DNA from: Eurosta solidaginis
Taxonomy: Eukaryota; Arthropoda; Insecta; Diptera; Tephritidae
Reading direction: 5' to 3'
NCBI RefSeq assembly: GCF_040869045.1
Contig: NC_090319.1
Span: forward strand, 14,712,314 to 14,776,313
Length of the DNA stretch: 64,000 bases
Shown: piece after piece, positions 55,587-64,000 of the stretch
Layout: every line of letters begins with the position of its first letter
How positions within the stretch are numbered: position 1 is the first letter of the stretch
Program-made: the position numbers and the translations under genes
The notes under the pieces: generated by a model
Databases searched by the model: none
The model's input: the letters and a program-made list of their open reading frames with translations, nothing else
Told to the model about the DNA's origin: nothing

Positions 55587-56375
55587 ATGTATCTAAGAAA
55601 TTATTACGCGCTATTGTTTGTCATACTTAGTTGTCGTTCGACTTACACGAATTCCGAGTATCGCATTATAGGTGGTGTGAATACCCATATAATTCAAAGA
55701 CCATATTTAGTATCAATACATTATACCGGCAATCATATATGCGTTGGGTCATTAGTCACTTTTCAGATGGTGGTTACATCTGGAACTTGCGTTTGTGAAT
55801 GGGCCTCCTTATCGGTTTCAGCTGGTGTAACGTATTCACATGAACTAGTTTCAACTGAAAATACTCGCGCTGTGACGGATATATTTTATCCAGATAATTT
55901 TAATGCCATAACAAGGCATTTGGATATAGCTATATTGCTGTTGGATAGATGCTTCGACCGGAGCGCAACAATAGACGTAATATCATTTGGTCGGTGTACA
56001 TTTTTAGAACCCACGCCAATGGAAGTTAGTGGATGGGGTTGGACAACTGCAGTAAACGGGAGGATTTCGGATATGCTCCAAACTACTGTCTTGACTTCAT
56101 TACCAGATGGTGATTGTTGGGGGAATTATGGAAATGCACGGATAACTTATACAAATTCAATGATGTGCGCTGCTAGTGCGACAGCTGATGTGTGCAATGG
56201 AGATTTTGGGGCACCAGGCATTGTGGATGGAAAAATTTGTTCAGTGGCATCATTTCAGAGAAGATGTGCGGACTCGCTTGCTCCGAGTGTTTTTACAACT
56301 ATAGATCATTCAGAAATTGTAGAGTTTTTAAATAATCCAATGCGGCGTGGTCGCAGGGAGAATCGCGGGGTGTAA
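55587..56375 (+). CDS. Secreted trypsin-like serine protease homologue (catalytically dead), copy 2
   Basis: 262 residues, same length as copy 1. The first 94 codons are identical to copy 1, including signal peptide, IIGG site and Thr in place of the catalytic His. From residue 95 on there are 18 amino-acid replacements against only 4 silent-only codons, several with two or three base changes in one codon (for example Q/S, E/T, R/G, L/A, I/D, Q/V). GDFG again replaces GDSG and the pocket Asp201 is kept. Both copies keep all cysteines. This suggests separate selected roles, or gene conversion from a third paralogue. Promoter and poly(A) signal (56,570-56,575) are conserved. Confidence 0.9.
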   Translation: MYLRNYYALLFVILSCRSTYTNSEYRIIGGVNTHIIQRPYLVSIHYTGNHICVGSLVTFQMVVTSGTCVCEWASLSVSAGVTYSHELVSTENTRAVTDIFYPDNFNAITRHLDIAILLLDRCFDRSATIDVISFGRCTFLEPTPMEVSGWGWTTAVNGRISDMLQTTVLTSLPDGDCWGNYGNARITYTNSMMCAASATADVCNGDFGAPGIVDGKICSVASFQRRCADSLAPSVFTTIDHSEIVEFLNNPMRRGRRENRGV

Positions 56376-56779
56376 ATCGACTACTGAGTGGAAAATCATT
56401 CTAACTCGGCTGAACGCCCCATTTCAGAACTTATTTCATATACGCTGCAGCTCACGTCAAAGCGTATAGAATTTTTTCTAAGATAGACCTTTCTCTAAAT
56501 GGCAGTTGAGATATGGTGATATTCCAATCAGCAGTCGCAATGGCGATATTTCTTTTTGTGTTAACTTCGAATAAATGTTTATATATACGATATAAAAAAA
56601 TATATTTTCGGTTGTTGTTTATTTGTGAGAACAAACTTTATTCTTAGCTTCAAACTTCCCTCGGTAATGAATAGGCCATGCGATAAAAATCAAATTGCAG
56701 AGTAAGTACTTTATGACCCTGGCAATCTCCGTATATGGGTACTAATAGTACTAAAAGCTCGAAAATATTTAGGTAGGTC

Positions 56780-56955
56780 CTAAGTGCTAATAATCACACT
56801 CCTCATCAATCTAGGACGTTGATCAAACAATTAAATAAAAGCGTTGGGCTCGTGATATTTCCATAAATGTGAGGTATAGCATAACTTTCTTAAGGTTCAG
56901 TTAGGCTTATATATGACTACCAATAGAAATTTCACGCGTCCAACGCTTTTATTTA
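56780..56955. mobile_element. Small MITE, right arm deleted
   Basis: Matches 21,037 to about 21,216 and then jumps to sequence equal to about 21,411, so the right terminal repeat and part of the next LINE scrap are deleted in block 2. Confidence 0.7.
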
Positions 56956-57370
56956 TTGCTGCTTCTAGATCTGACAGCTGTGTCACACCTAGTAGCTGGA
57001 GTCTTAGCCTGGCAAACGCAGGGCACGATCACAGAAGGTGCTCGATCGTTTTCTCCTCCAGCCTGCACTTGCTACATCTGCTATCACTGACCAAGCATAA
57101 TTTAAAGGCTTGCGACGCCAGAAGGCAGTGTCCAGTCAGAATACCCGTCACGAGTCTGCAGTCCTCTTTTTTTTATTGATAGAAGCAATTTTGTTCGTCT
57201 ATAGTTGTAAGACCTACACATAATCTTCGACACATTATAGGCCCGCGCTTGAACCCAAGCCTTTCCTGTTTGGTCGACCATGTGCACCTCTCACCTTCGC
57301 TTAATCTAGCTGAGTCTAATTGGGACGTCTACGGAGCAAGATTTAAGGGATGGGCCCTTTTTGGCTAGTT
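56956..57370 (-). pseudogene. 3' end fragment of a Jockey-like LINE, copy 2
   Basis: Shorter counterpart of 21,265-21,830 with the C-x2-C / LCSC region and the RRTKLLLSIKK linker. Its 3' end is lost in the deletion described for the MITE. Confidence 0.7.
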
Positions 57371-57738
57371 CATCCTATATAATTTTAGTCCTTTTTTCCA
57401 CTCAACTCTCCACTGAACCACACACGTTACAGACAGTAGCAAATAAATCAGAAAAAATGAAAAGGATTCCAACTATAATAAAAGTATAAAAAATGTTTAA
57501 AAGTATAAAAATTATTTCTTTAACAAAATGTAGCTGCGATGTCGCAAATCGACCGAGTCGTATGAAAGTTATACAAATTTTGTTTTATGTTTATAAATGA
57601 ATGTATATGTGGTGTGACAATTTATGTGTGTGAATGTGTTAGTGTTAGTGTGTGGTGTGTTAAGTGGGTGGCAGGGTTGCACCTGCCAGTGTGATGGGTC
57701 ACGCGCGCTTAGCCATCCCGACCCCCCTAGGCGAGTTG
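57371..57738. other. Non-coding stretch downstream of zinc-knuckle ORF 2
   Basis: Counterpart of 21,831-22,192. Possible UTR or LTR sequence; nothing definite. Confidence 0.3.
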
Positions 57739-58419
57739 TCAACCTAGTAGTCTCTGCAGATGCTGCAAAGTTTCCACCACGTTATTAAGCCCGGTTGGGT
57801 GACGAGAGCGTTGCCGTGCTGGATACCGATGAGTTGCTGGTGCTGGAGAGCGATATCGGGCCCCAGGATGTGCCCATTGCCTTGGACGATGGTCTTGCTG
57901 CCAATGTGGGCGCCGCGCCGGCGTATTGTGGTGTGTGTGCGGCCGTTGTTGCATGATGTTTCGAGTGTGTCGTGTAGGTGGTGCCACGGGAACGTTGCGC
58001 CTCGCCGGGCGATGTAAAAGAGTATGGTGCGGCCTGTTGCAGCGTTGGCACAGGCCGATGGAGGTGGCATTCCATAGTGCCAAGCAATTAATGCAATAGC
58101 CATGCTCTTGTGACACTTGCTGCCGTTGCGTTGGTTGCATGCCCCTAAAGATTGCGCATAGGCGTAGCGCGTGTGGACGGCAACGCAGTGGGCAACGCAC
58201 GCCATGTGCCGCCGCTGGATCGCTAACTGGAGCCGGAGATTCGGCCACTGTATCGGCCCCTGGTGTGATTCGGCGAGACGTTGCGCTCGATGGGGCTGCT
58301 GCCCTGGTAGCATTGGTGCGAGGTTGTGCGGTTGGCGGCGCTTTTGGGCATGGTACGATTACAGCTGAACGGATAGCTAGTGTCGGGGCGATTTGGTCGG
58401 TTTCCATATACATGTTCAT
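57739..58419 (-). CDS. Gag-type zinc-knuckle protein downstream of BEL integrase, copy 2
   Basis: 226 residues, open, same layout as 22,193-22,885. An in-frame deletion shortens the middle knuckle (LWNATSIGLC instead of LWNATEACTSIGLC), removing one cysteine. The end reads HLQRLLG in both copies. No stop has arisen in either copy although the neighbouring integrase is broken in both; this may mean constraint on this ORF, or just its GC-rich, stop-poor composition. Confidence 0.6.
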   Translation of the reverse strand: MNMYMETDQIAPTLAIRSAVIVPCPKAPPTAQPRTNATRAAAPSSATSRRITPGADTVAESPAPVSDPAAAHGVRCPLRCRPHALRLCAIFRGMQPTQRQQVSQEHGYCINCLALWNATSIGLCQRCNRPHHTLLHRPARRNVPVAPPTRHTRNIMQQRPHTHHNTPARRPHWQQDHRPRQWAHPGARYRSPAPATHRYPARQRSRHPTGLNNVVETLQHLQRLLG

Positions 58420-58579
58420 CTGTTTGGAGAGCGAATGGACTTTAGGAGCAACTTTATGGACATATGTAAATATATAAATATAAATATTGTTTTTATCATT
58501 TAAGCGGTTTTTCGATTGGTTCTTAAAGCATATTCATTTAGATCGGTAATTTGTTTAGATTTGGTTTATTTTTATGATA

Positions 58580-59850
58580 TTAGATATTTGTGTGATCAAT
58601 ATTATCAGCATTAGGGACGATACGTAAAAAGCAAAGCTTTACGAGTGGTCGAATGAGTGTACCGTTTTGCGTACGCAGGTCAACTACTCGGATCTGACCG
58701 TCGGAGCCATAGTGTACCTTTTCAATGCGACCTAGCCGCCATTCAGTTGGAGGGAGACATTCATCATGAATTATGACGCATTCTCCAATTTTTGGGGCTT
58801 CTTGTGTATTTTCCCATCGATATCGTTTAAAGAGGTCTTTTAGATATTCCTCCTTCCATCGGCGACTGAATTCGTGATGTATAATTTTAATCCGTTCCCA
58901 TCGATTTATGAGGGATAGTGAGTCCACATTTGCGTGAAGGATAGTCAGAAGTGAAGCTCCTCTTAGAAAATGCCGAGGAGTAAGGGCTGTAAAATCTGAG
59001 GGCTCTTGCGAGAGCGCTGAGAGTAGCCGTGAATTTAGAACGGCTTCCACTCGTATTAAAAGAGTCGTAAACTGTTCAAATGTAAATCTGTTATTGCCAG
59101 CTGTTTTCTTAAAATATAATTTAAATCTCTTTGCTGCTGATTCCCACAGTCAGCCCATGTGTGGTGCACTGGGTGAATAAATTGCCAATTAATGCCTTGG
59201 GGTGCGTATTTTTTAATGATTTCCGGCGAGAATTGCTTGGCGAATTGGTTGAACTCCTTTTCGGTGGCTATTTTTGCACCGATAAAGGTCTTTCCATTGT
59301 CGCTCATGATTTTTGATGGAAATCCTCGTAAGATCAGAACACAACTCTAGGTGCACCGCTTTTGTAGTAAAACAAACAAAGACTGCCACGTAACCCTTCG
59401 TTATGGTAGAAGATCTTAGCATCGAGGCATTTAGCTGGAAAGGTCCGGCAAAATCAATACCAGTAATAGTGAAGGGCAGAGTGAAATTGCAGCGCTCAGG
59501 TGGTAGAGCTGCCATGATCTGCGCGCGCATTTTTTTTATGTAAAGTACATACTTTGGACATGAAAATGCATTTCTTTATCAACGGCTTTAGTCGTGGTAT
59601 ATGAAATTCCTGTCGGATCATTTGTTGCATTAGCCGATGTTCGGCGTGTAACATTAATATGTGTAGGTAGTTAATAAAAATTGTGGCAAATGCGGATTTT
59701 TCCGGAATTAATATAGGATGCCGTTCATTGTAGCTCATATTGGAGTTTGCTAGTCTACCATTGGCCCGAAGCAGACCCTTCGAGTCTAAAAGGGGGGTAA
59801 GAACTAACAGTGGGCTCTTTTTGTCAATCGGCTTTGATGCCGTCAACAAT
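58580..59850 (-). pseudogene. BEL/Pao integrase, copy 2
   Basis: The HHCC zinc-binding region (RHPILIPEKS, H-x-L-x2-H, then C-x4-C at 59,849-59,540) is present here but missing in copy 1. The core (GIDFAGP, SDNGKTF) and DUF5641-like tail (TPRHFLRG, INRWERI) follow. A deletion of about 47 bp removes part of the core after HLELCSDL, and the frameshift before the catalytic Glu region is shared with copy 1. Confidence 0.85.
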
Positions 59851-60297
59851 GCCTTTTCACTGTTGTAATATCGATTTTGTGTGAATTCGATTAAGGATAT
59901 CTTGATGCGTTAGAGCATAACTTGAGGTATTTGGGATTCCTCTTACTTTATTCTTTAAGCGATTTACAAATTGAAACATATACGCTATTACGCTTAATGC
60001 TCAGGGGAACGACGAAAATCGCTTGAGGATGTCGTTTTCCTCCAGACGCGCATTGAAGCCTTCGATTCTTCGACTTTCCAGGGCTATGAAATTACGTGCA
60101 GGGGACTTCGGCCATGATTTTGGTGATTCTATTAGCCAATGAGGGCCATTCCACTAAAGTGCTGTGGTTGTTAGGTGCAGTTCTTTGCAGCCTCTTGTGT
60201 CAAGATCAGCAGGGTTATCAGCACTGGCTACATGTCGCCGAGTTGCTGGCCCAACTAGGTCAAGAATTTGAGCTGTGCGGTTTGACACGTATGTCTT

Positions 60298-60942
60298 CTA
60301 TGTATGCGGTGGGTTTTCTAACCAAGCTAAGACAATTTCTGAATCAGACCACAGATATAATTTTCGATTGCTTAGCTTTAAGTTGCTTTGTACGGTTGAG
60401 GCTAGTTTGGAGAGCAGAAGTGCTCCGCATATCTCGAGCCGTGGAAGGCTTACGGTTTTAAGGGGTGCGACCTTGCCTTTTGCAACTAATAAATGGCTTG
60501 TAGTTCTGCCGTTGTGTTGCGTTCGTATGTAAATAGCTGCGCAGTATGATTTTTCCGAAGCATCGCAGAAGCCGTGGAGTTCCACATGATGATCGGGTGA
60601 GAAGTTCACCCACCGAGGTATTTGTATCTCGGATATAGTATGCAAGTTATTTGCAAATTGGGACCATTTTATTAACCGAAGTGGTTTGACTACTTCATCC
60701 CAATCTGTTCCATCCTGCCATAATTCTTGTATAAGGATTTTCGCTTGTATCATAATTGGCGCAAGCAATCCTGCGGGGTTGAAAAGTTTTGTCACAGATG
60801 ACAGAATTTGTCTTTTCGTTTTTGCTGATATTGCAGATCTTGACTCAAGCGTGTATGAGAATTGATCTGATATCGCATTCCACTGTATGCCCAAGGTTTT
60901 GGTGGTGCTATCTTTTTCAAATTTCAAAAAATTTGTATCCAA
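60298..60942 (-). pseudogene. BEL/Pao RT-RNase H region (Pao domain)
   Basis: 215-residue open piece: [92 protein letters not shown]. This is the RNase H-containing region after RT in BEL/Pao (Pfam Peptidase_A17-like). 60,297-59,851 is the degraded link to integrase with stops and shifts (motifs SADNPADLDTRG, WWNGPHWL). Confidence 0.85.
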
Positions 60943-62150
60943 TAGATGCTCTTTATTTATATTTGCCAGTATTTCTGGATGGTTTGCAGTTATCTTTTTT
61001 AACGGGAATCATGCTGAGTCAAGAGCTTTGATGACTTGATGCAGCGATTTGCACGCTAGGGGAAGGCTATGGCTTCCAGACAGGATGTCGTCTAGGTAGT
61101 TGCGCTTTGGTATCTTTTGCTAGTTCCTGCAATGTTCGAATGGCTAGGAAGGGGCGCAGTTTACGCCAAATGTCACCGTTTTCAGTTTGCAGTCTCTTAT
61201 CGGACTACTAGGTGAATTACAAAATATTATACGTTGGTAATCTTGGTCGTTGGCGGCCACCGTGGTGTGATGGTAGCGTGCTCCGCCTATCACACCGTAT
61301 GCCCTGGGTTCAACTCCCGGGCAAAGCAACATCAAAATTTTAGAAATAAGATTTTTCAATTAGAAGAAAATTTTTCTAAGCGGGGTCGCCCCTCTGCAGT
61401 GTCTGGCAAGCGCTTCGATTGTATTTCTGCCATGAAAAGCTCTCAGTGAAAACTCATCTGCCTTGCAGATGCCGTTCGGAGTCGGCATAAAACATGTAGG
61501 TCCCGTCCGGCCAATTTGTAGGGAAAAATCAAGAGGAGCACGACGCAAATTAGAAGAGAAGCTCGGCCTTAGATCTCTTCGAAGGTTATCGCGCCTTACA
61601 TTTATTTATATTTAATCTTGGTCGTCTGTATGTACAAGGAATTGCCTGTACATTTTTTCGACGTCACCATTGAATACGTATTTATATGTACGCCACTGTA
61701 AAATCAGTAGCATTAAGTCGCGTTGCAATATTGGTCCCGTATATATAACATCATTTAGCGAATTGCCCGAGTTCGTTCTTTTAGATGCATTAAATACCAC
61801 TCTTACTTTTGTTGTAAGTTTTTCAGGTTTAATAACTGCATGGTGTGGGAGATAAAATGATTAATATTTACCGCTTGCAATTTTTTCATAGGAATTTACT
61901 GCTTACATATAATCTAATTGTATGAGGTTTTTTTCTTAAGAAAGTTTCTTTCCATACTTAAAAATTGCTGAATTGCTGAGGTTCGTGATTGACCCAAGGC
62001 GAGTGCATCTGGATATTGGTGTTTAAATGGTAGTCTAACGACGTACCTCCCGTTACCTGATCTTGTAGTTGTGGATTCATAGACAGCTTCACAATACTTA
62101 TCTTCAGGTGTAGTACGTGTATGGGAGGGAGTCCTTCCACTTCCCAAAAT
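60943..62150 (-). pseudogene. BEL/Pao reverse transcriptase, broken by a SINE
   Basis: N-terminal fingers at 61,800-61,613 (VFNASKRTNSGNSLNDVIYTG, GDVEKMYRQF, shown as motifs), then SINE 61,251-61,612, then the palm with YLDD (61,087-61,098) in RNYLDDILSGS. Frameshifts precede and follow. YLDD is a variant of the YVDD usual in the family. Confidence 0.8.
61251..61612 (+). mobile_element. tRNA-derived SINE with 13-bp target-site duplication
   Basis: Flanked by TAATCTTGGTCGT at 61,238-61,250 and 61,613-61,625. The tRNA-like head holds A box TGGTGTGATGG (61,263-61,273) and B box GGTTCAACTCC (61,307-61,317), the Pol III internal promoter. The body is unrelated to tRNA and the tail is TTTATTTATA. 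It lies opposite to the BEL strand. A diverged copy is at 41,923-42,287. Confidence 0.92.
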
Positions 62151-62719
62151 TTTTTCAATTGTGAGTTAAGATAGTCATTCGAAATATCTTCCACTTGCTT
62201 TGTGAATGTGAAGATTTTCTCTTTAACTTGGCCGCTTAAAATCCATCCGAAAATGGTATTTTGGGCCAAAAGGGCGTTGGAAATTTTTTCAACACCCTTT
62301 AGTATTATTTGCGGAATTAAGTCGCTTCCCAATAAGATGTCGGTTTGATCTGGTGTATGGCAATTGAGGTCAGATAGTTTCAGATGCGAAAACTTTTGCC
62401 AATGCTTGCTGCTTATATTATAGCTTGGGAGTATATTAGTAAGACGCGGCAGAACTATAGCGTGAGATTTTATTCTTTGATCGGCGTTGTGAGAAACCAG
62501 GGTAATGAGGCAGATTTTAGTTGAGTTCTGTACTACTCTTCCGCCCATACCTGAAATTTCGAAATTCGCTGGTCTGGTTGGCAGATTCAACCTGCTTTGA
62601 ACCTTAGAGGTTATGAAGGATCGCTGTGATCCTTGATCTAACAGGGCTCTTAATTTAAACAATTCTCCTCGGTGTTCTATAGTTAACAATTGCTGTAGGC
62701 AATAAGGTTTTGCTTTCAT
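61958..62719 (-). pseudogene. BEL/Pao protease and start of pol
   Basis: 253 codons open. Aspartic protease motif ALLDQGSQRSFI (DQG codons 62,630-62,638) in place of the common D-S/T-G, then GMGG, LIGSDL-like LLGSDLIP, FGWILSG (FGWI marks the protease end), and the RT connector FWEVEGLP. The frame is lost near 61,958; the alternative frame 62,147-61,914 continues with GTPSHTR. Confidence 0.8.
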
Positions 62720-62881
62720 TATCGGAATGAAGCGTTTGAATGTTGGCTGATTTTGAACAACATGGTTGTTCTTGGCAATTTTCGGGATTTCCCGTTTCGG
62801 GATTTTCAGACATAGCAGTTGCAGCTAGTTCTGTGGTTCCTTTTAGCGTTAAAGCTATTTTGGTTATTATTACAATTGTTA

Positions 62882-64000
62882 TTATGGATTATTATTTATT
62901 TTTTTATTATGGAGCAACGAATTATGTCTCCTTTGGCAATGTGAGCGGCTGTATTTGCTCGGACAATTCTGTAGCGAATGATTACTTGATAAGCTGTTTG
63001 TATAGAGGTTTTTGGTTCTAACCAGATTATTTCTCTCCTTTACTGACAACTTTTTAAATTTCTCGCAAGATCTTATTACATGACCTCCATTACACAGTTC
63101 GCATGACGGATATATTCTTTGTTCTGAAGTGAACGACTGGTTTCTGTTGAAACTCTTATTGCTTGAATTATAATTATTGGCTTGGTGTTTGAAGAAGTTT
63201 TTGTTTTGCATTTGTTGCATATTTTTCGGCTTTGTTGCTTTATTATCTACCCGTTCTGCGATTTCGAACTTGGTGGTGAGGAAATCTTTCATTTGTTGCC
63301 ACTTTGGGCATTTCTTTCGGGATAAGAGAGATTGCTCCCAAATATTTACCAGAATGGGGTCCCTGTTGTCAATGGGAATATTTTGGGTTGCTAGAACCGA
63401 TAAATAGTTTGTAACTGTTGCTGTAACTTAAGAAATTCCTCACTTGTTTCTTTTTGAATTTTTGAAAAGTTCATTAATTTGGTTATTTGTTTATCAACCA
63501 ATACTCGTTCATTTTCATATCTACACTTTAAAGCTTCCCAAGCCAGATTGAACTTGTCGTTATTAAGTGCGAACTGTTTTACTATAGCCGCTGCTTGACC
63601 TTTTGTTTTATTTCTTAAATGATATAATTTTTGGGCTTGTGATAACTTTGGTACTGCGGTATCACATGCTGGCACTTTAAGATATATGTATGACTGAACT
63701 TGCTTCGTTATTTTGTATCTGGGGCAGCTCTACTCGTTGAGGTGCAGTAGGTGCAGAAACCGGCTTTAGAAGTTTGAGTTGATCGGAGATCATAGCCTTT
63801 GTTTCTTCGTATCGGTCTAAGCAGTTTTCGTATTTTGAATACGCGGAGTCTTTAAAATTGTTAGGTAAATCTAAATCCTCGGTTTCGATAGTTGCGTCAT
63901 ACGCAGATGCGAGTTGTGTCCAAAATCTTTCAAGGGATTTTTCTTTTACCTCGAGAACCGATTCCGTGTTTACCTCTATAGGTAATGAGGAGAATCTAGT
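62882..64000 (-). pseudogene. BEL/Pao gag, partial
   Basis: Runs in from beyond the window. The 63,690-64,000 piece reads SVLEVKEKSLERFWTQLASAYD-like gag N-terminal sequence; after a stop near 63,685 the central part has YHLRNKTKGQA, NDKFNLAWEALKCRYEN, VDKQITKL; a frameshift follows and 63,292-62,882 carries the knuckles CELCNGGHVIRSC and a final H-x4-H (HNSLLH). The segment after ACDTA lacks the usual 30 or so residues before PKLSQAQKLYHL, so there is a deletion. Confidence 0.8.

Larger units (their letters stand above)
48019..59528 (+). repeat. Large duplicated block, copy 2
   Basis: Second copy of 12,071-24,073. The left junction is a LINE-B scrap joined to an array unit (48,018). On the right it continues into intact BEL order, where copy 1 breaks off into a dispersed repeat. 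Confidence 0.93.
57739..64000 (-). mobile_element. BEL/Pao LTR retrotransposon, degraded, 5' end outside the window
   Basis: Read right to left: gag (from beyond 64,000 to 62,882), protease (62,719-61,958), reverse transcriptase (about 62,150-60,950, split by a SINE), RNase H / Pao domain (60,942-60,298), integrase (59,850-58,580), then the zinc-knuckle ORF. LTRs could not be identified because the other end lies outside. The order gag-PR-RT-RH-IN and the motifs fit BEL/Pao. It is inactive: there are many frameshifts and deletions. Confidence 0.85.

Noticed and set aside
61251..61325. Functional tRNA gene
   Set aside because: The tRNA-like head is followed by a SINE body and tail and has a target-site duplication; a proper cloverleaf was not seen.

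Overview
This window looks like repeat-dominated, AT-rich chromosomal DNA from a higher fly (Diptera). A tephritid-type genome is my best guess, because the LOA-like LINEs, BEL/Pao element, Helitron and minisatellite-bearing repeats resemble those I recall from such genomes; nothing in the window proves the species. Almost all of it is transposable elements and their remains. The only likely host gene is a small, secreted, catalytically dead trypsin-like protein (serine protease homologue), present twice at 19,842-20,630 and 55,587-56,375. No rRNA, standalone tRNA or prokaryotic features were seen. Layout: (1) 1-4,494 (-): 5' half of a LOA/Jockey-like LINE (element 1) with an open ORF1 and an ORF2 that stays open to the window edge. 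(2) 4,495-11,937: copy A of a dispersed repeat (family X, also at 25,092-29,363 and 43,298-47,567) and a 2-kb element with a 130-bp minisatellite, flanked by 1.4-kb direct repeats. (3) 12,071-15,040: a 129-bp tandem array. (4) 15,041-24,073: hAT MITE inside a dead Helitron, the protease homologue, a small MITE, a LINE 3' scrap, a zinc-knuckle ORF and the integrase end of a BEL/Pao element. (5) 24,074-29,900: more repeat and X copy B. (6) 29,901-41,667 (-): one old LINE (LINE-B) split by a second full-length LINE (element 3, 31,544-37,549) with a 12-bp target-site duplication. (7) 41,668-48,018: rest of the minisatellite element, a tRNA-derived SINE, X copy C and a scrap of LINE-B. (8) 48,019-59,530: second copy of block 3-4, offset by about 35.7-35.9 kb. 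(9) 59,530-64,000: the rest of the BEL/Pao element (gag, protease, RT, RNase H, integrase), interrupted by a second SINE. The strongest finding is that the 5' ends of the three LINEs (4,349-4,494; 37,412-37,549; 41,572-41,666, all minus strand) can each be folded as an HDV-like self-cleaving ribozyme: a terminal P1 with the same C-G then U.G start, P2 abutting P3, a 7-nt L3, P1' directly after P3, P4, and a catalytic-C-like linker before P2'. P4 in elements 1 and 3 differs in sequence but pairs in both. A conserved structured leader follows each one. The nesting gives a relative history. Helitron and BEL were already dead and the hAT MITE already inside the Helitron before the block was duplicated. 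LINE-B entered the minisatellite element, element 3 later entered LINE-B, and the two protease homologues then diverged mostly by amino-acid replacements in the C-terminal two thirds. All folds, alignments and counts were done by eye.
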